A stretch of 64,000 nucleotides of DNA from Lytechinus variegatus (taxonomy: Eukaryota > Echinodermata > Echinoidea > Temnopleuroida > Toxopneustidae): the NCBI RefSeq assembly GCF_018143015.1, contig NC_054744.1:3431059-3495058 (forward strand), in the 5' to 3' direction. Shown here piece after piece: positions 36,101-46,586 of this stretch (the first letter of the stretch is position 1; each line of letters starts with the position of its first letter). Position numbers and translations under genes: made by a program. The notes beneath the pieces were generated by a model that worked only from the letters and a program-made list of their open reading frames with translations, searched no databases and was not told the DNA's origin.

Positions 36101-37274
36101 AAATAAAGAACGAGTTGGTATCTCAATCTCACTTGCTGATTTCTGTGTAACATTACAATCTTATTTTATGTTTACACATCAGCGGAATTATTAAAAACGT
36201 TATGTTTTTGACCCCCCAATATTTTCATTGGTGGAGCGATTGCTCCCCTGTCCCCCCCCCCCACCCCGATCGACGCCTCTGGCCAAGAGATCGGAGCTTT
36301 TCATAAAATCCTAGGATTTCACTTAAATTTCAGAAAGACGACGATCAGTCCGTTTGCCATTTTCATGAAACTGTTCTCAAATCTCAGCCAGCATGACAAG
36401 AGACGAAATATAGGGAACAGCATGGACCGGGTGTGGAAGGATAGGAGATTGATTTCGGGAGTTTGGTCGTCATTGATATTCATGATATTCTACATGTATT
36501 ACTATTTGTTCTTTGTTATTGTGTGAGAAGAATAGAACTGTTAACGTCGGTTTGTGATGCTATATTCCTTTAGTCCTAAGGTTTATTTTTCACTAGCTAT
36601 GCAGATATCACGGATATTGAACAGGTCAATTTACAGATTGTCAACTTATTTCAAAATGGGACTATACTATTTGCACGTCTCTATGAGGGCCTTCTATTTC
36701 TATTCCTAATGACTTTAATATTTTCCTCCATCACCAGATTGGCGTCGTCTGCTCCTTCATCTGCATCATCGTCGCCTTCGCCTTCAGCATCGTAATGAAC
36801 CCCGACTTCCTGCGGGCTGGCTGGAAGCTCTGGTTCTGTGCAGCCGTACTTCCCATCGCGGGGTTCGTCATGGGTTACGGCATCGCCCGTCTGCTCCGAC
36901 AGCCACACAAGAAGTGCCGTACCATCGCCTTCGAGACCGGCTCCCAGAACGTCTCGCTGGCCTTGACCCTCACTGTCATCACCTTCGCCGACTCTCCCCT
37001 CTTCCTCGACATGCTCTTCTATCCATCCCTCTATGTCTGCTTCATCTACATCGATTCATTTCCCCTCATCATCGGCTACAAGATCTACTCCTACTACCAC
37101 AATAAGAACCGGAAGCTCGACGAGAAGGAACACGTCGACAAGGATGTCTACGCCGAGGTAGGCGGCGATTCGGACGACGACGACGATGTTGATAGTTGTA
37201 AGAAAGAGGAAGCTAAGAAGCAGGAAATGCAACCTATGCACAAAAATGGCTTAAATGAAAATGGAAAAATATGA
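33133..37274 (+). CDS. SLC10-family Na+/organic-anion cotransporter, intact, four exons
   Basis: Exons 33133-33336, 34096-34289, 35012-35216 and 36738-37274 have GT/AG borders and phases 0, 2, 0, giving 379 residues, close to the 350-380 usual for bile-acid cotransporters. Landmarks in order: TM1 with FLMISMGCTLNYKDFQKT, PAGFFVGMLCQFILMPLLGF, CCPGGTLSN and YWVDGDVCLS, AVAIGMMPLNLFIYSRVW, RLLRQPHKK, AFETGSQNVSLALT, several hydrophobic segments and an acidic then lysine-rich cytoplasmic tail. CCPGG..SN and FETG.QN are the two crossover motifs that hold sodium and substrate. Exons 2 and 3 have the same lengths (194, 205 nt) as in the 8-10.5 kb paralogue. N-glycosylation sequons NGTNGNET lie in the extracellular N-terminus. 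The substrate (bile salt, steroid sulfate or other) cannot be assigned. Confidence 0.92.
33518..33566. repeat. 49-bp near-perfect palindrome in SLC10 intron 1
   Basis: GCTAATAAGGGGCAGATCCA is mirrored by TAGATCTGCCCCTTATTAGC around the centre AGGAAAATCC. The arm GGGGCAGATCCAGGA resembles the hAT-like tip GGGGCGGATCCAGGA at 59.25 kb, so this may be two tips joined head to head. Confidence 0.75.
34636..34830. mobile_element. 195-bp MITE in SLC10 intron 2, TA-flanked
   Basis: TACACTCTTAAAAATGTTGG starts the unit and CCAACATTTTAAGAGTGTA ends it, giving inverted repeats of about 30 bp (continuing into CAACATACTG and CAGTATGTTG). TA lies at both edges, which suits a Tc1/mariner-type miniature element. 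Confidence 0.75.
35489..36289. mobile_element. 785-bp non-autonomous hAT element in SLC10 intron 3
   Basis: The element is 35497-36281, bounded by the perfect 8-bp duplication GCCAAGAG (35489-35496 and 36282-36289). Tips are CAGGGGCGTCGATCC and, inverted from the right, CAGAGGCGTCGATC. G and C runs lie just inside the tips. The interior repeats GCGAGCGCGAAGCGCGAGCT followed by GAAAATTT at about 35660, 35845 and 36030. It has no transposase. A second copy of the right end starts at 63840. Confidence 0.9.
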
Positions 37275-38475
37275 TACAAGGTGCGACTTGTTAGGCTGCC
37301 GATCACTGTACGACCGTTCTGCGATCCAAAGATTAATTAATATCATTTGCATTTGATTATAAGAAATTAGATGAACCCCCACCATCTCAGTGAATTAGTT
37401 ATACATATCGGTACCAATCGGACATTTGTGCAATGTAATGACCTTAATATGAGAACCGAATGGATCTGACATATTAGATTTTCGTTAAAGTTCCATTTTA
37501 AGTACAATGGAACTTTCCCCATTCAGTGAATATCTTGTTATTAGTATTACTATTTTGAATTCGTTTTACGATTTTCCTTCTATACATGTACAACGATCGC
37601 AGTTTGGTCGTATAGTGAACGCTGCACTTAAACATGATGTTTATTACCTCTTTCGCTTGGTATCGAACATCTATCATCTGAAATGTAAATTGTATAAAAG
37701 GCTATTTTCATATTGTGAATTTCATACTATACTGAGAAATATTACCACAGCGTTATTATCTATACACTATACAGAAAACTTTATAGGACACTTGTATTAT
37801 AAGCAGATTTAATTGGAAGCCCTGTAAGTGGAATATGATAGTTTATGTATTTATATTAAACATTTTGTAAATTCATAATTTCATATTAAGCTTTTGCTTG
37901 CAGTGTTTCATGCATTTTTTTAAATTTCAGTTTCGTTCTTACATCGTTTTTCCCTGAATGTAAAAGAAAAAAAATTATTTAGGAGTGTTTGATTTACGAC
38001 ATGGACACGGGGAATAACTTTAATATGCCATGATAACTATACGCAATCAAAGAACATTTGCAATGTTTTATTTACTTGTTTGGAGTTGCCATGGGAACCC
38101 TTATGGGGAAACAAACATGGGTACTGAGGAGCGTTTAATGACAGAACAATGTCCGACGTATTATCCGACAAGTCCGTCGGTTACCATAGTAACAGCGCTT
38201 CTAATCCAATCAAAATCAAGGAGAAGAACTTGTAGGACGGATAGGCCTAAATCTTGATAAAAACGCTTCACTGGAGGTGGGCCTATATGTAAACGATTGA
38301 TAAGTAGAGATTATGACATACTCAGTTCTAACAAGAAAAATGAGGGGTATAACTATTTCTTTCTCTGCATGAAGAATGAATAAGATGGATGTTTGACTCT
38401 TTTAATAGCAGAAGGCTCATCGATCGCATGTTCGTCTCCAGTTTACAGTTTATATTTTACAGTTTATATAAAGGG
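37275..38475. other. 3' flank of SLC10 copy 2, non-coding
   Basis: AT-rich. The open frames at 37507-37812 and 38030-38257 have no recognisable content. The 3' UTR presumably lies at the start of this stretch, but no decisive polyadenylation signal was pinned down. Confidence 0.45.
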
Positions 38476-38760
38476 GGTTCGTTTCATAAAACTGTTCTAA
38501 GTTAAGAGTGACATCGACTGGTGAACATTTCGTGTGATGTGGTAAATGATCTTTCAGGCCCCAATTCTCGAAATATGGCTAACTTAGCCCACGGGGGATA
38601 GTTAGCCGAGTAGGCTAAAGTTAGCACGGGCTAATTTAGCCACCCTTCGAGAATTCGAGCCTATTATTTCCATTGGTGAGTATTTAGCGCGCATAAGAAA
38701 AGATCACCAGTCGTCCTTATAGTCGCTCTTAACTTACCGACTACTTTACGAAACACCCAC
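38476..38760. mobile_element. Foldback element with a second foldback MITE nested inside
   Basis: The outer arms are GGGTTCGTTTCATAAAACTG with TAAGTTAAGAGTGAC on the left, and GCTCTTAACTTACCGAC with TTTACGAAACACCC on the right. CTGGTGA and TCACCAG pair further in. Between them, 38557-38661 is a separate inverted repeat with tips GGCCCCAATTCTCGAA and TTCGAGAATTCGAGCC. Confidence 0.7.
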
Positions 38761-40349
38761 CAGTATCGGTAAGACTAATGAAGCTGGTACATAATATACA
38801 TACCTATAATACCATCTTATCCTGACCTGCGAGGGAAATTTTTAAAGAAAAATGCCCTTTCCACTTTTCGGAGGCTGATCATGTAAAAGGCTATATAGCA
38901 AGGCAAATATTTGTTCGTTAGAAAAATGAATTATGATTTTATTGCGCTTTGGGCTGACGGTCTAGGGAAATTCTTATTGTTTTTCGTCGTAGAATTCATA
39001 CTTAAAATTAGGATAAGTTTAGGCCTACCTCAGGTATATAAATATATTCTTTCTTATGGAACAAGGAATTGCCGTGGTTTCAGAAACAAGATTGAAGTTA
39101 TTTTAATTTTCGTTGTATCATAGGCTTTTCAGCACTACACCAACAACATTTTCTGCTGAATCTATTTTGTTAAATTCGTTATATCAAATAATTTTTAATG
39201 AGAGCTTGAAATTATTTATTTGATGTAAAACTGTATACATATATGAAAATGATGATTTGCATTTGCAACGAGATGTTAGTGATATATCCTGTTACTTCTT
39301 AATAGAGACATTCTCACTCATATCCTTCGAAAGAATAAAGTCATTTTGTGTCATTAATTATCGACTATGTATAGAACTATAAAACTCTCATCGCCATTGT
39401 AAATTTGTTCAGGATTGTATACGTAATTTCACACACTTTTTTTTTCTTTTACGTCTCATATTGTTGACAAATACAGCAGCTCCTAGTTCTTCTCGTTGTG
39501 CCTTGTAAACCCCAAATCAACAATAAGTCGACAGAGATCCTTTGTAGAGCAAAAAAAAAATGGAAGTTGGTCAGTAAAAAGCAACCCCAAAAATGGCTAA
39601 AAGAGATACATTTTTCTTCTTCAAGTTCAAGTTGAATATAAAACAAGAGTTTCATTGCCAGCATTTGTGCGCACTGCTCGGACGTTTAAAGATTAATGTG
39701 CACATTTCATGCGTAAGTGAACCTCGAACTTCAAATATTGTTTCTCCTTATTTTTTAAGCTATTGCTTACTTACTTCTGCATTATTTTAATCTAGTACTT
39801 ATGCGGGTTATTGTTGATCAATTTTGCCATGTTAAATGCCATTTCAAAGCTCAGGATGTGTCTTTCTAGATTTAATGAAAATATCATTTTGGGAACCTTA
39901 TTGTTGGTTTTGGGAGTGGCTGGTCACATGGCTTCATCCTGTCTACGGATGTTAGGAATGGGATATATCAACATGCTATTGGATTGTAACGAAGTGATTC
40001 TTACTGGTAGCTAATGCAAAGTCATATTTTTGTTACCATAATGTTATACTATTTGATGAGATTAAGTTGCCGTTATTTTTAAGGGTGATGTATATTGTGT
40101 GCGTGGTATATATATTTTTAATTAGCACACAAGAGGCTTTCATTTAGACATTCATCCGAAGCCAAATTTCTTGCGCATGATGATCATGGCGTCTATGCCT
40201 TGCCATTTTTATTTTTAAAATTGATTTGTAGCCTTTTCTCCTCTGCCTCTCATAGATAAAAAAAAACGTACATAGATAATCACTGAATGGTGGTGTGGCC
40301 GTACAATAATAGGACGAAGTAGTCGGGACAGTTCCCCCTTAAATTTTCA
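38761..40349. other. AT-rich spacer
   Basis: No exon, RNA gene or element border is recognised. The open frame 39811-40014 (LGTLLLVLGVAGHMASSCL) is hydrophobic but has no context supporting a gene. Confidence 0.4.
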
Positions 40350-42222
40350 AGGTTACACTTCGTAATTCCGAAGCTTCGTAATTCCGAAGGTTCTTTATTC
40401 CGAAGGTTCGTATTTCCGAAACACGTAAATTGCCTATACCTCGATGTTCGTTAATCCGAAAACGAAAAAGGGTTCGTTAATCCGAACATTTGTGGCGTTA
40501 TTCCGACGGTTCGTTATTCCGAAGGTTCGATAATCCGAAAACGAAATAAGATTCGTTGTTCCGAAGGTTCGATAATCCGAAAACGAAATAAGGTTCGTTG
40601 TTCCGAAGGTTCGTTAATCCGAAAACGAAATAAGGTTCGTTGTTCCGAAGGTTCGTTAATCCGAAAACGAAATAAGGTTCGTTGATCCGAAGGTTCGTTA
40701 ATCCGAAAACAAAATAAGGTTCGTTTTTCCGAAGGTTCGTTAATCCGAAAACGAAATAAGGTTCGTTAATCCGAAAACGAAATAAGGTTCGTTAATCCGA
40801 AAACGAAATAAGGTTCGTTAATCCGAAAACAAAATAAGCCAAAAAAGGGACCAATAGGGGCAATTTGGTGCAAACGTATATTTTCACCATGAGATTATAT
40901 CATCTGTGCAAAGAGGTTGTGTGTTTTGTAGTAATTGAATTGAGCAAAAAATATTTAAGTGATCACTGATTGATAAATTATATATTTACGTTTCATTTCT
41001 GCGAGCGTAGCGAGCAAGCGGTTGGGGGGGGGGAAGAAATCAAATCTGAAGATGTAAAATTCGCCTTTTTGGTCAATTACTGTTAACAAGAATGCTTAGA
41101 ATGTCCAGTTTTCAGGTTGAAAATCGGAAAATTTTGGCTCACGTTTCTCGCTCGCATCAAGTATTGTTTATTGAGGAACTCATTCTATTTCTGGTTACAA
41201 AAAATATAAAATGTCCAGTTTTCAGGTGGAATGTCACAAATTTCAAGCTTGCGGTTCGCGCTCTCATTATTTCGTGAGATATATATTCTATTCATGAGTT
41301 ACTAAATGCAGTCCTTAAAAGATTACTTATGTCACTATATAAACAAATTACAGCTCGCCCTCGAGGTAATTCTTTAGAAAGATACACATCTTTCTCACGA
41401 TTAAAAAAAATGCTCAGAATGTTTAAGTTCACGTCTTGTTACATGAAATGTCTACTAGTTTGAGCTTGCGATTCGCGCTTTCAACATCTCACAAGGATTA
41501 TTATTATAGTATTATTTTTATTTTTATTACCAGCAGAAGCTGTTATTAAAAATGACATCCCCTCCAATACAAATCCTATTATCTAGAGGTTACTCGCACG
41601 CGACCAACACACTTGATCCCCTGCATCTTAAAACCATTTGCTTAGGCAGCAATTGATCAGATAAAATCGAAATTAGCCTATGCTTGATCAGGGCGCCTAT
41701 TCTTAATGAAATACATGCTTTTGGCCACAACACATGCATGTATCATCGATCGTCATTGCATAATATCGTGTAATCTTGTAATGACAACACCGTTTTTGTT
41801 ACCAAAATGAATAATTTTTCATTTTCGGAAATACGAACCTTATTTAATTTTCGGATTAACGAACCTTATTTCGTTTTCGGATTAACGAACCTTATTTCGT
41901 TTTCGGATTAACGAACTTTATTTCGTTTTCGGATTAACGAACCTTATTTCGTTTTCGGATTAACGAACCTCATTTCGTTTTCGGAATGACGAACCTTCGG
42001 AATTACGAACCTCATTTTGTTTTCGGATTAACGAACCTTCGGAATTACGAACCTTATTTCGTTTTCGGATTGACGAACCTTCGGAATTACGAACCTTATT
42101 TCGTTTTCGGATTGACGAACCTTCGGAATTACGAACCTTCGGAAATACGAACCTTCGGAATAACCGAACCTTCGGAATAACCGAACCTTCGGAATTACGA
42201 AGCTTCGGAATTACGAATGTAT
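40350..42222. mobile_element. 1.87-kb foldback element built of tandem CCGAA/TTCGG words
   Basis: The left arm (about 40350-40840) is tandem GGTTCGTTAATCCGAAAACG plus AAATAA, a unit of about 26 bp. The right arm (about 41815-42222) is its reverse complement, CTTATTTCGTTTTCGGATTA plus ACGAAC, with TTCGGAATTACGAACC words near the outer edge. The outer tips are TTACACTTCGTAATTCCGAA and, inverted, TACATTCGTAATTCCGAAGC. The roughly 1-kb centre is non-coding and has GCGAGCGTAGCGAGCAAGCG-like and TTCAGGTTGAAAATC segments. Tandem-repeat arms around a unique centre match the architecture of foldback elements (Drosophila FB, sea urchin TU). Confidence 0.8.
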
Positions 42223-42899
42223 GCGATTTTCAATATAATTCTACCCTCTAAATAAAGGAGCGAATCACTTGCATACAGACGAGCTGCTTGGGAGACTCTG
42301 GCTCCAAGACCAAGAAAAACAAGGAAAGTGAAAAATAAATGAAAGAAAATGGTCGGAAAAGGTGAAATATCATGGCAAAATCTATCACATTGTCATGTTG
42401 TTTTCATAGTAAAACTGCCAAAAATGTGCTCACTTGCTTCGCTCTGTAGCGACTTTTTAGAATTTTTCCCACGTATACGCCATGCTATGCCCCCTCAACA
42501 TTTTGGGGAGCTCGTCACGCTAAGTACTGCGTGGAGCAAAATTCAGCCCGATCGAACGAATAAGTGGACTTTCACCAAATTCAGCAATAATCAGTCTCCT
42601 TATCAAATTCCGTCAATTTGTATCATTATTTGTCTTTTTATTGGTGGATGCAAATGGTGGTCACTCGAGTTCTTCATCACAAAAAAAGTTGAGCCCCATT
42701 TAACTCCTTGAGAGATTTGACTTTCAATTCTCTTCGAGCGTCCTTTGCTCTCATAACATTTAGAGAGTAGGTTTTTGTGCCAAAATTCCATTCAGATTCA
42801 ATAGATTTTGAAAAAAAAGTATATTACGTACGGCTCATAAAATGTATTTACGTACGACCAATATTAATTTTGTCCCCATATATGTTCATGAATAGATTT

Positions 42900-43150
42900 A
42901 TTGGAACCATAACCATAGGCGGCGGAAGGGGGGGACCTGTCCCCCCCAAATTTGAGCAAATTTTTGCTTGTCAATTTTGTTTCCTGTATCCCCCTAAATT
43001 CTGGTGGACCCCCCTAAAAATGTCTCTTGTCCCTCCCCTCCTAAAATTTAGTTTTTGTTTTTTTTTGCTTGTCAATTTTTTTTACATCACAAAATTTCAG
43101 GTAGACCCCCCCCCCATAATTTTTTGGCTTCCGCCGCCAATGATTGGAAC
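42900..43150. mobile_element. 235-bp hAT-type MITE with 8-bp target duplication
   Basis: Target duplication ATTGGAAC at 42900-42907 and 43143-43150. Tips read CATAACCATAGGCGGCGGAA on the left and, inverted from the right, CATTGGCGGCGGAAGCC. G and C runs lie directly inside each end. A frame across it reads only element sequence. Confidence 0.8.
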
Positions 43151-43534
43151 GACTTAGAGTAACAATTTAAAACATTAATGATTGAAAATTGCTATTTACT
43201 CAACGTATGCCCAATAATGTCCAAATGATTGTCATAAAAACACAATTCGAAATTCATTACAGAGCTCTTAACTGCACGTGAAGAAATAAATGAGCACCTA
43301 ACTTGTGTGCATTATAATTATGTATCACATTCCGGGACGGAGACCTCGACTGTACAGGTGGTAATCATCACCTCGAAGTGCAGTTAGTATCTCCTAAGGT
43401 GCTTAATTTAAACAAAATTGTTGTAGAATGGTATAAAAAAGATTTAAATTTGGTTTAATTGCAAAACGTATATGGTTACTTTAAACGTTAACTATACACC
43501 TCTCGAGAGTTTCATTCCCTTTACCTCGACGATG

Positions 43535-44146
43535 TTAAAGAACAAGTCCACCCCAACAAAAATTGTTTTGAATAAAAAGAGAAAATTCCAACAAGCATAA
43601 CACTGAAAATTTCAACTAAATCGGATGTAAAATAAGAAAGTTATGACATTTTAAAGTTTTGCTTAATTTCACAAAACATTTATATGCACATCCTGGTCGG
43701 TATGGAAATGAGAAGACCAATGACGTCATCCACTCACTATTTCTTTTATATTTTATTATATAACATATGAAATATTCTGATTTTCTCCTCATTGTCAAGT
43801 GAAACAACGATTAATTCCTCCCTGAACATGTTGAATTGGCATTGTTGAATACTATATGGTTCAGTCAAGTTAGTCCTTATTGTCAAATCTGTAAAAAAGG
43901 AAATATTCTATTATTCAAACAATAAAAAAACAAGAGAAATAGTGAGTGATAGACATCATCGACTGTCTCATTTGCATGTCACTGAATTGTACATATCACT
44001 GTTTCATGAAAAATAAGCGAAACTTTAAATTGTCATAACTTTCTTATTTTACATCCGAATTAGATGAAATTTTCAGTGTTATGCTAGTTTGATTCTCCTC
44101 TATATATTCAAATCAACATTTTTCTGGGGGTGAAAGTGACCTTTAA
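43535..44146. mobile_element. TTAA-flanked MITE (family M1), third full copy
   Basis: TTAA 43535-43538 then AGAACAAGTCCACC; right end GGTGAAAGTGACCT then TTAA 44143-44146. The interior shares AATTTCAACTAAATCGGATG and AAGCGAAACTTTAAATTGTC with the copies at 9.1 and 13.5 kb. The right tip is diverged. Confidence 0.75.
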
Positions 44147-45243
44147 TAGTCACATACTTGCTGTTATTTCGCAGCTCTATATAAAAATAGGCCTCATTTT
44201 AATTTTGACTTCACGCTGCTGTGCCGTTTGTTGTGCGATGCCTTGCTCTTCATGCATGTATCATAATATTTCATAATAAAATAAAACTTTGTGAAAGATT
44301 AATATTGAATGTCATCACTGTGTCCTTGATTATGGTAAAAAACAACTGTAATTTGCACGAACTTTTTGTTTGTGTAGGCTTGTTTTAATGCCCCCACCTC
44401 TCCCCAATCATTAATTTTTTATATAAATTTATTAATAGTACTTTGATTCTGGGCAGCGACCAGCTTTAATTGTAGTATAGGTCCATGGACGGATCAACTT
44501 CATACTTGTCGCTATGAAAAAAAAAATCTGGTGACTAATGGGGCGGGAACAGGAAACCTGCACGATGTTTTTAGCCTACTCACTGAAACCAATATGGGGT
44601 GGACTGATGCGAAATTCGTGCATGGCGTGTGTGTGTGAATGAGCGTAGGAGGTGCACTGGGAGCGAAAGAGAGTTGCCCCCATAGAGATGTATTACTAAT
44701 TAGTAATTAAGTATATATCTCTATGGTTGCCCCTCAGAATGAACAAACTTCTATACAGATGCCCTATACTCAATGTCTGATGTTCGATGGCGCCAGAATT
44801 AACGAGGCACGGGCTAGGTGCATGTAGGGAGCTAAATGCATCATTTAAGGGTGCTAAAAACAACACTTTGGGTGCTGGATACAGCGTGTCATGCACTATG
44901 TTTAGCACACAAAGTGCTGAAAATCAGCACTCCGGAGTGCTGCATTCACTATGTACACAAGATCCCAAATTGCTGGTTTAAGCATTTGATTTTTAAGGGT
45001 CCAAGTATCAATGTTTAAGTAGAATATAAGAAGTATTGAATAATGATACAGATGAATTGATCGTGAACGAGGGCCGCTGACAGTTTTGAAAGTCGGAAGG
45101 GGGGATGAGCCGAAAGTAGAGGGTGCGGAACCTCTATAAAATCACAATTTGATGGAAATTTTCATGTTTTTGTACTCGATATTGATTGACAGAGAATGTG
45201 GGGCTGAAGATCCCGATTCCTCGCCCCATGATGAAAACCACAT
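44147..45243. other. Spacer with a short unclassified repeat
   Basis: AGGGTGCTAAAAACAACACT and CACAAAGTGCTGAAAATCAG near 44850-44920 form partial inverted pairs suggestive of a small element. No exon is recognised. Confidence 0.35.
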
Positions 45244-45602
45244 ACATTCGTATAATTCCGAAGCTTCGTAATTCCAAATGTTCGGATATTCTGAAGGTTC
45301 GATATTCCGAAGGTTCGTATTTCCGAAGGTTCCTTAGTCCCAAAACGAAATGAGGTTCGTAATTCGAAGGTTCGTTAGTCCGAATCTAAGTTAGTCCGAA
45401 ACTAAATGATTAACGAACCTTATTTCGTTTTCGGACTAACGAACCTTCGGAACAACGAACCTTATCGTTTTCGGAATATCGAGCTTTCGGAATAACGAAA
45501 TTTCGGAATAACGCCACAAATGTTCGGATTAACGAACCCTTTCACGTTTTCGAACATTGAGGTAAAGGCAATTTACTTGTTTCGGAATTACGAAGTGCAA
45601 CC
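45244..45602. mobile_element. Compact copy of the CCGAA/TTCGG foldback family
   Basis: Left end ATTCGTATAATTCCGAAGCT, right end TTTCGGAATTACGAAGTGCA. The arms contain AATTCGAAGGTTCGTTAGTC and GGACTAACGAACCTTCGGAA. The right arm also has AGGCAATTTACTTGTTTCGG, which matches, inverted, the left end of the element at 40.35 kb (GAAACACGTAAATTGCC). The centre is almost absent. Confidence 0.7.
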
Positions 45603-46586
45603 AATGAAAACAGTGTAAGTGAAGTGGGGGTCGCGTGCACAACATGCACACATCGATTGGATCATTAGTTAGATTATACAAAATTTTGATCGAAAGTTTG
45701 ACTCATTGGGTCGGAAATATAATAACCCATACACTTTTTGTACTTCTAATAATAAATAGGTTATTCATACAATTTCATTAAATTGTACGTTCCGTTGCAA
45801 TATTAAATGATATACACCTATATTTAATTATTTACTTATTACACCAGTTCATCTCCATAATAATTATGATACACTAGTCCCCTCCGGCTCCTTCTCCCTC
45901 CCTCCCTCCCTAATTCTTTCTGTCTATCTGTCTATCTGTCTGTCTGTCTCACCCTCCCCCTCTCTCCCTCCCTCTCTTTGACTCTTTCTCTCCCCTCTCT
46001 CAATATTCACGGTCAAAATTTCAAATTTTAATTAAAATATCATCAGTGTGCACGTTGTTCTTGAGTGACAAGAAGATAATTAGTTGGATATTTTATGGGA
46101 TACAGAACAACTGTTGAATTCATGAGTGAGAACAATCATTTTTTGAATGACATTAGCAAATTTACAAAGTATATCAGATTTACCTTACTTAATAATCATG
46201 GAACATTAATAGCAACGTGGATTTGTTTGAAGAAAAGGCGTTCATGTGAAATTGCAAAGAAAGGTATATGTATTGAATCATAAAATCACTGTAATAGTTT
46301 TCTTTCACCTAGGACAACAACAAGAGTCGATTCGTTGCTGAATTAAGTGGCACCCGCCCTTATCAAAGTGAGGGTTTGGAGAAAAACTAAAGAAATTTAT
46401 TTAAGAAAAACAAAGACAGGGTCGATGGGGGAGAGATCTGAGCGTCAGTGGGAAAGGAGAAGATATCTTTCTTTTTAAAGGAGGAACTATACCAAGTGTG
46501 AAGAGATGATGGTGGTAGGCTATGCTTAGTGGCGATTGCCCCCCCCCCCCCCCACGGCCCGCGCCCAGGCCGGCCGGCCCCACACA
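45603..46586. other. Spacer with pyrimidine-rich microsatellites
   Basis: CT/CCCT and TCTG/TCTA tracts lie at about 45885-46005. A C run at about 46539-46553 precedes a GC-rich stretch abutting the palindromic-word element. No exon is recognised. Confidence 0.45.

Noticed and set aside
36334-36530. Extra SLC10 exon in intron 3
   Set aside because: TTTCAG is present, but exon 3 joins exon 4 directly in phase and the paralogue has the same junction; the segment has no family similarity.
41986-42180. Frame with repeated NLRNYEP peptide
   Set aside because: Translation of the CCGAA-word repeat arm of the foldback element, not a protein gene.
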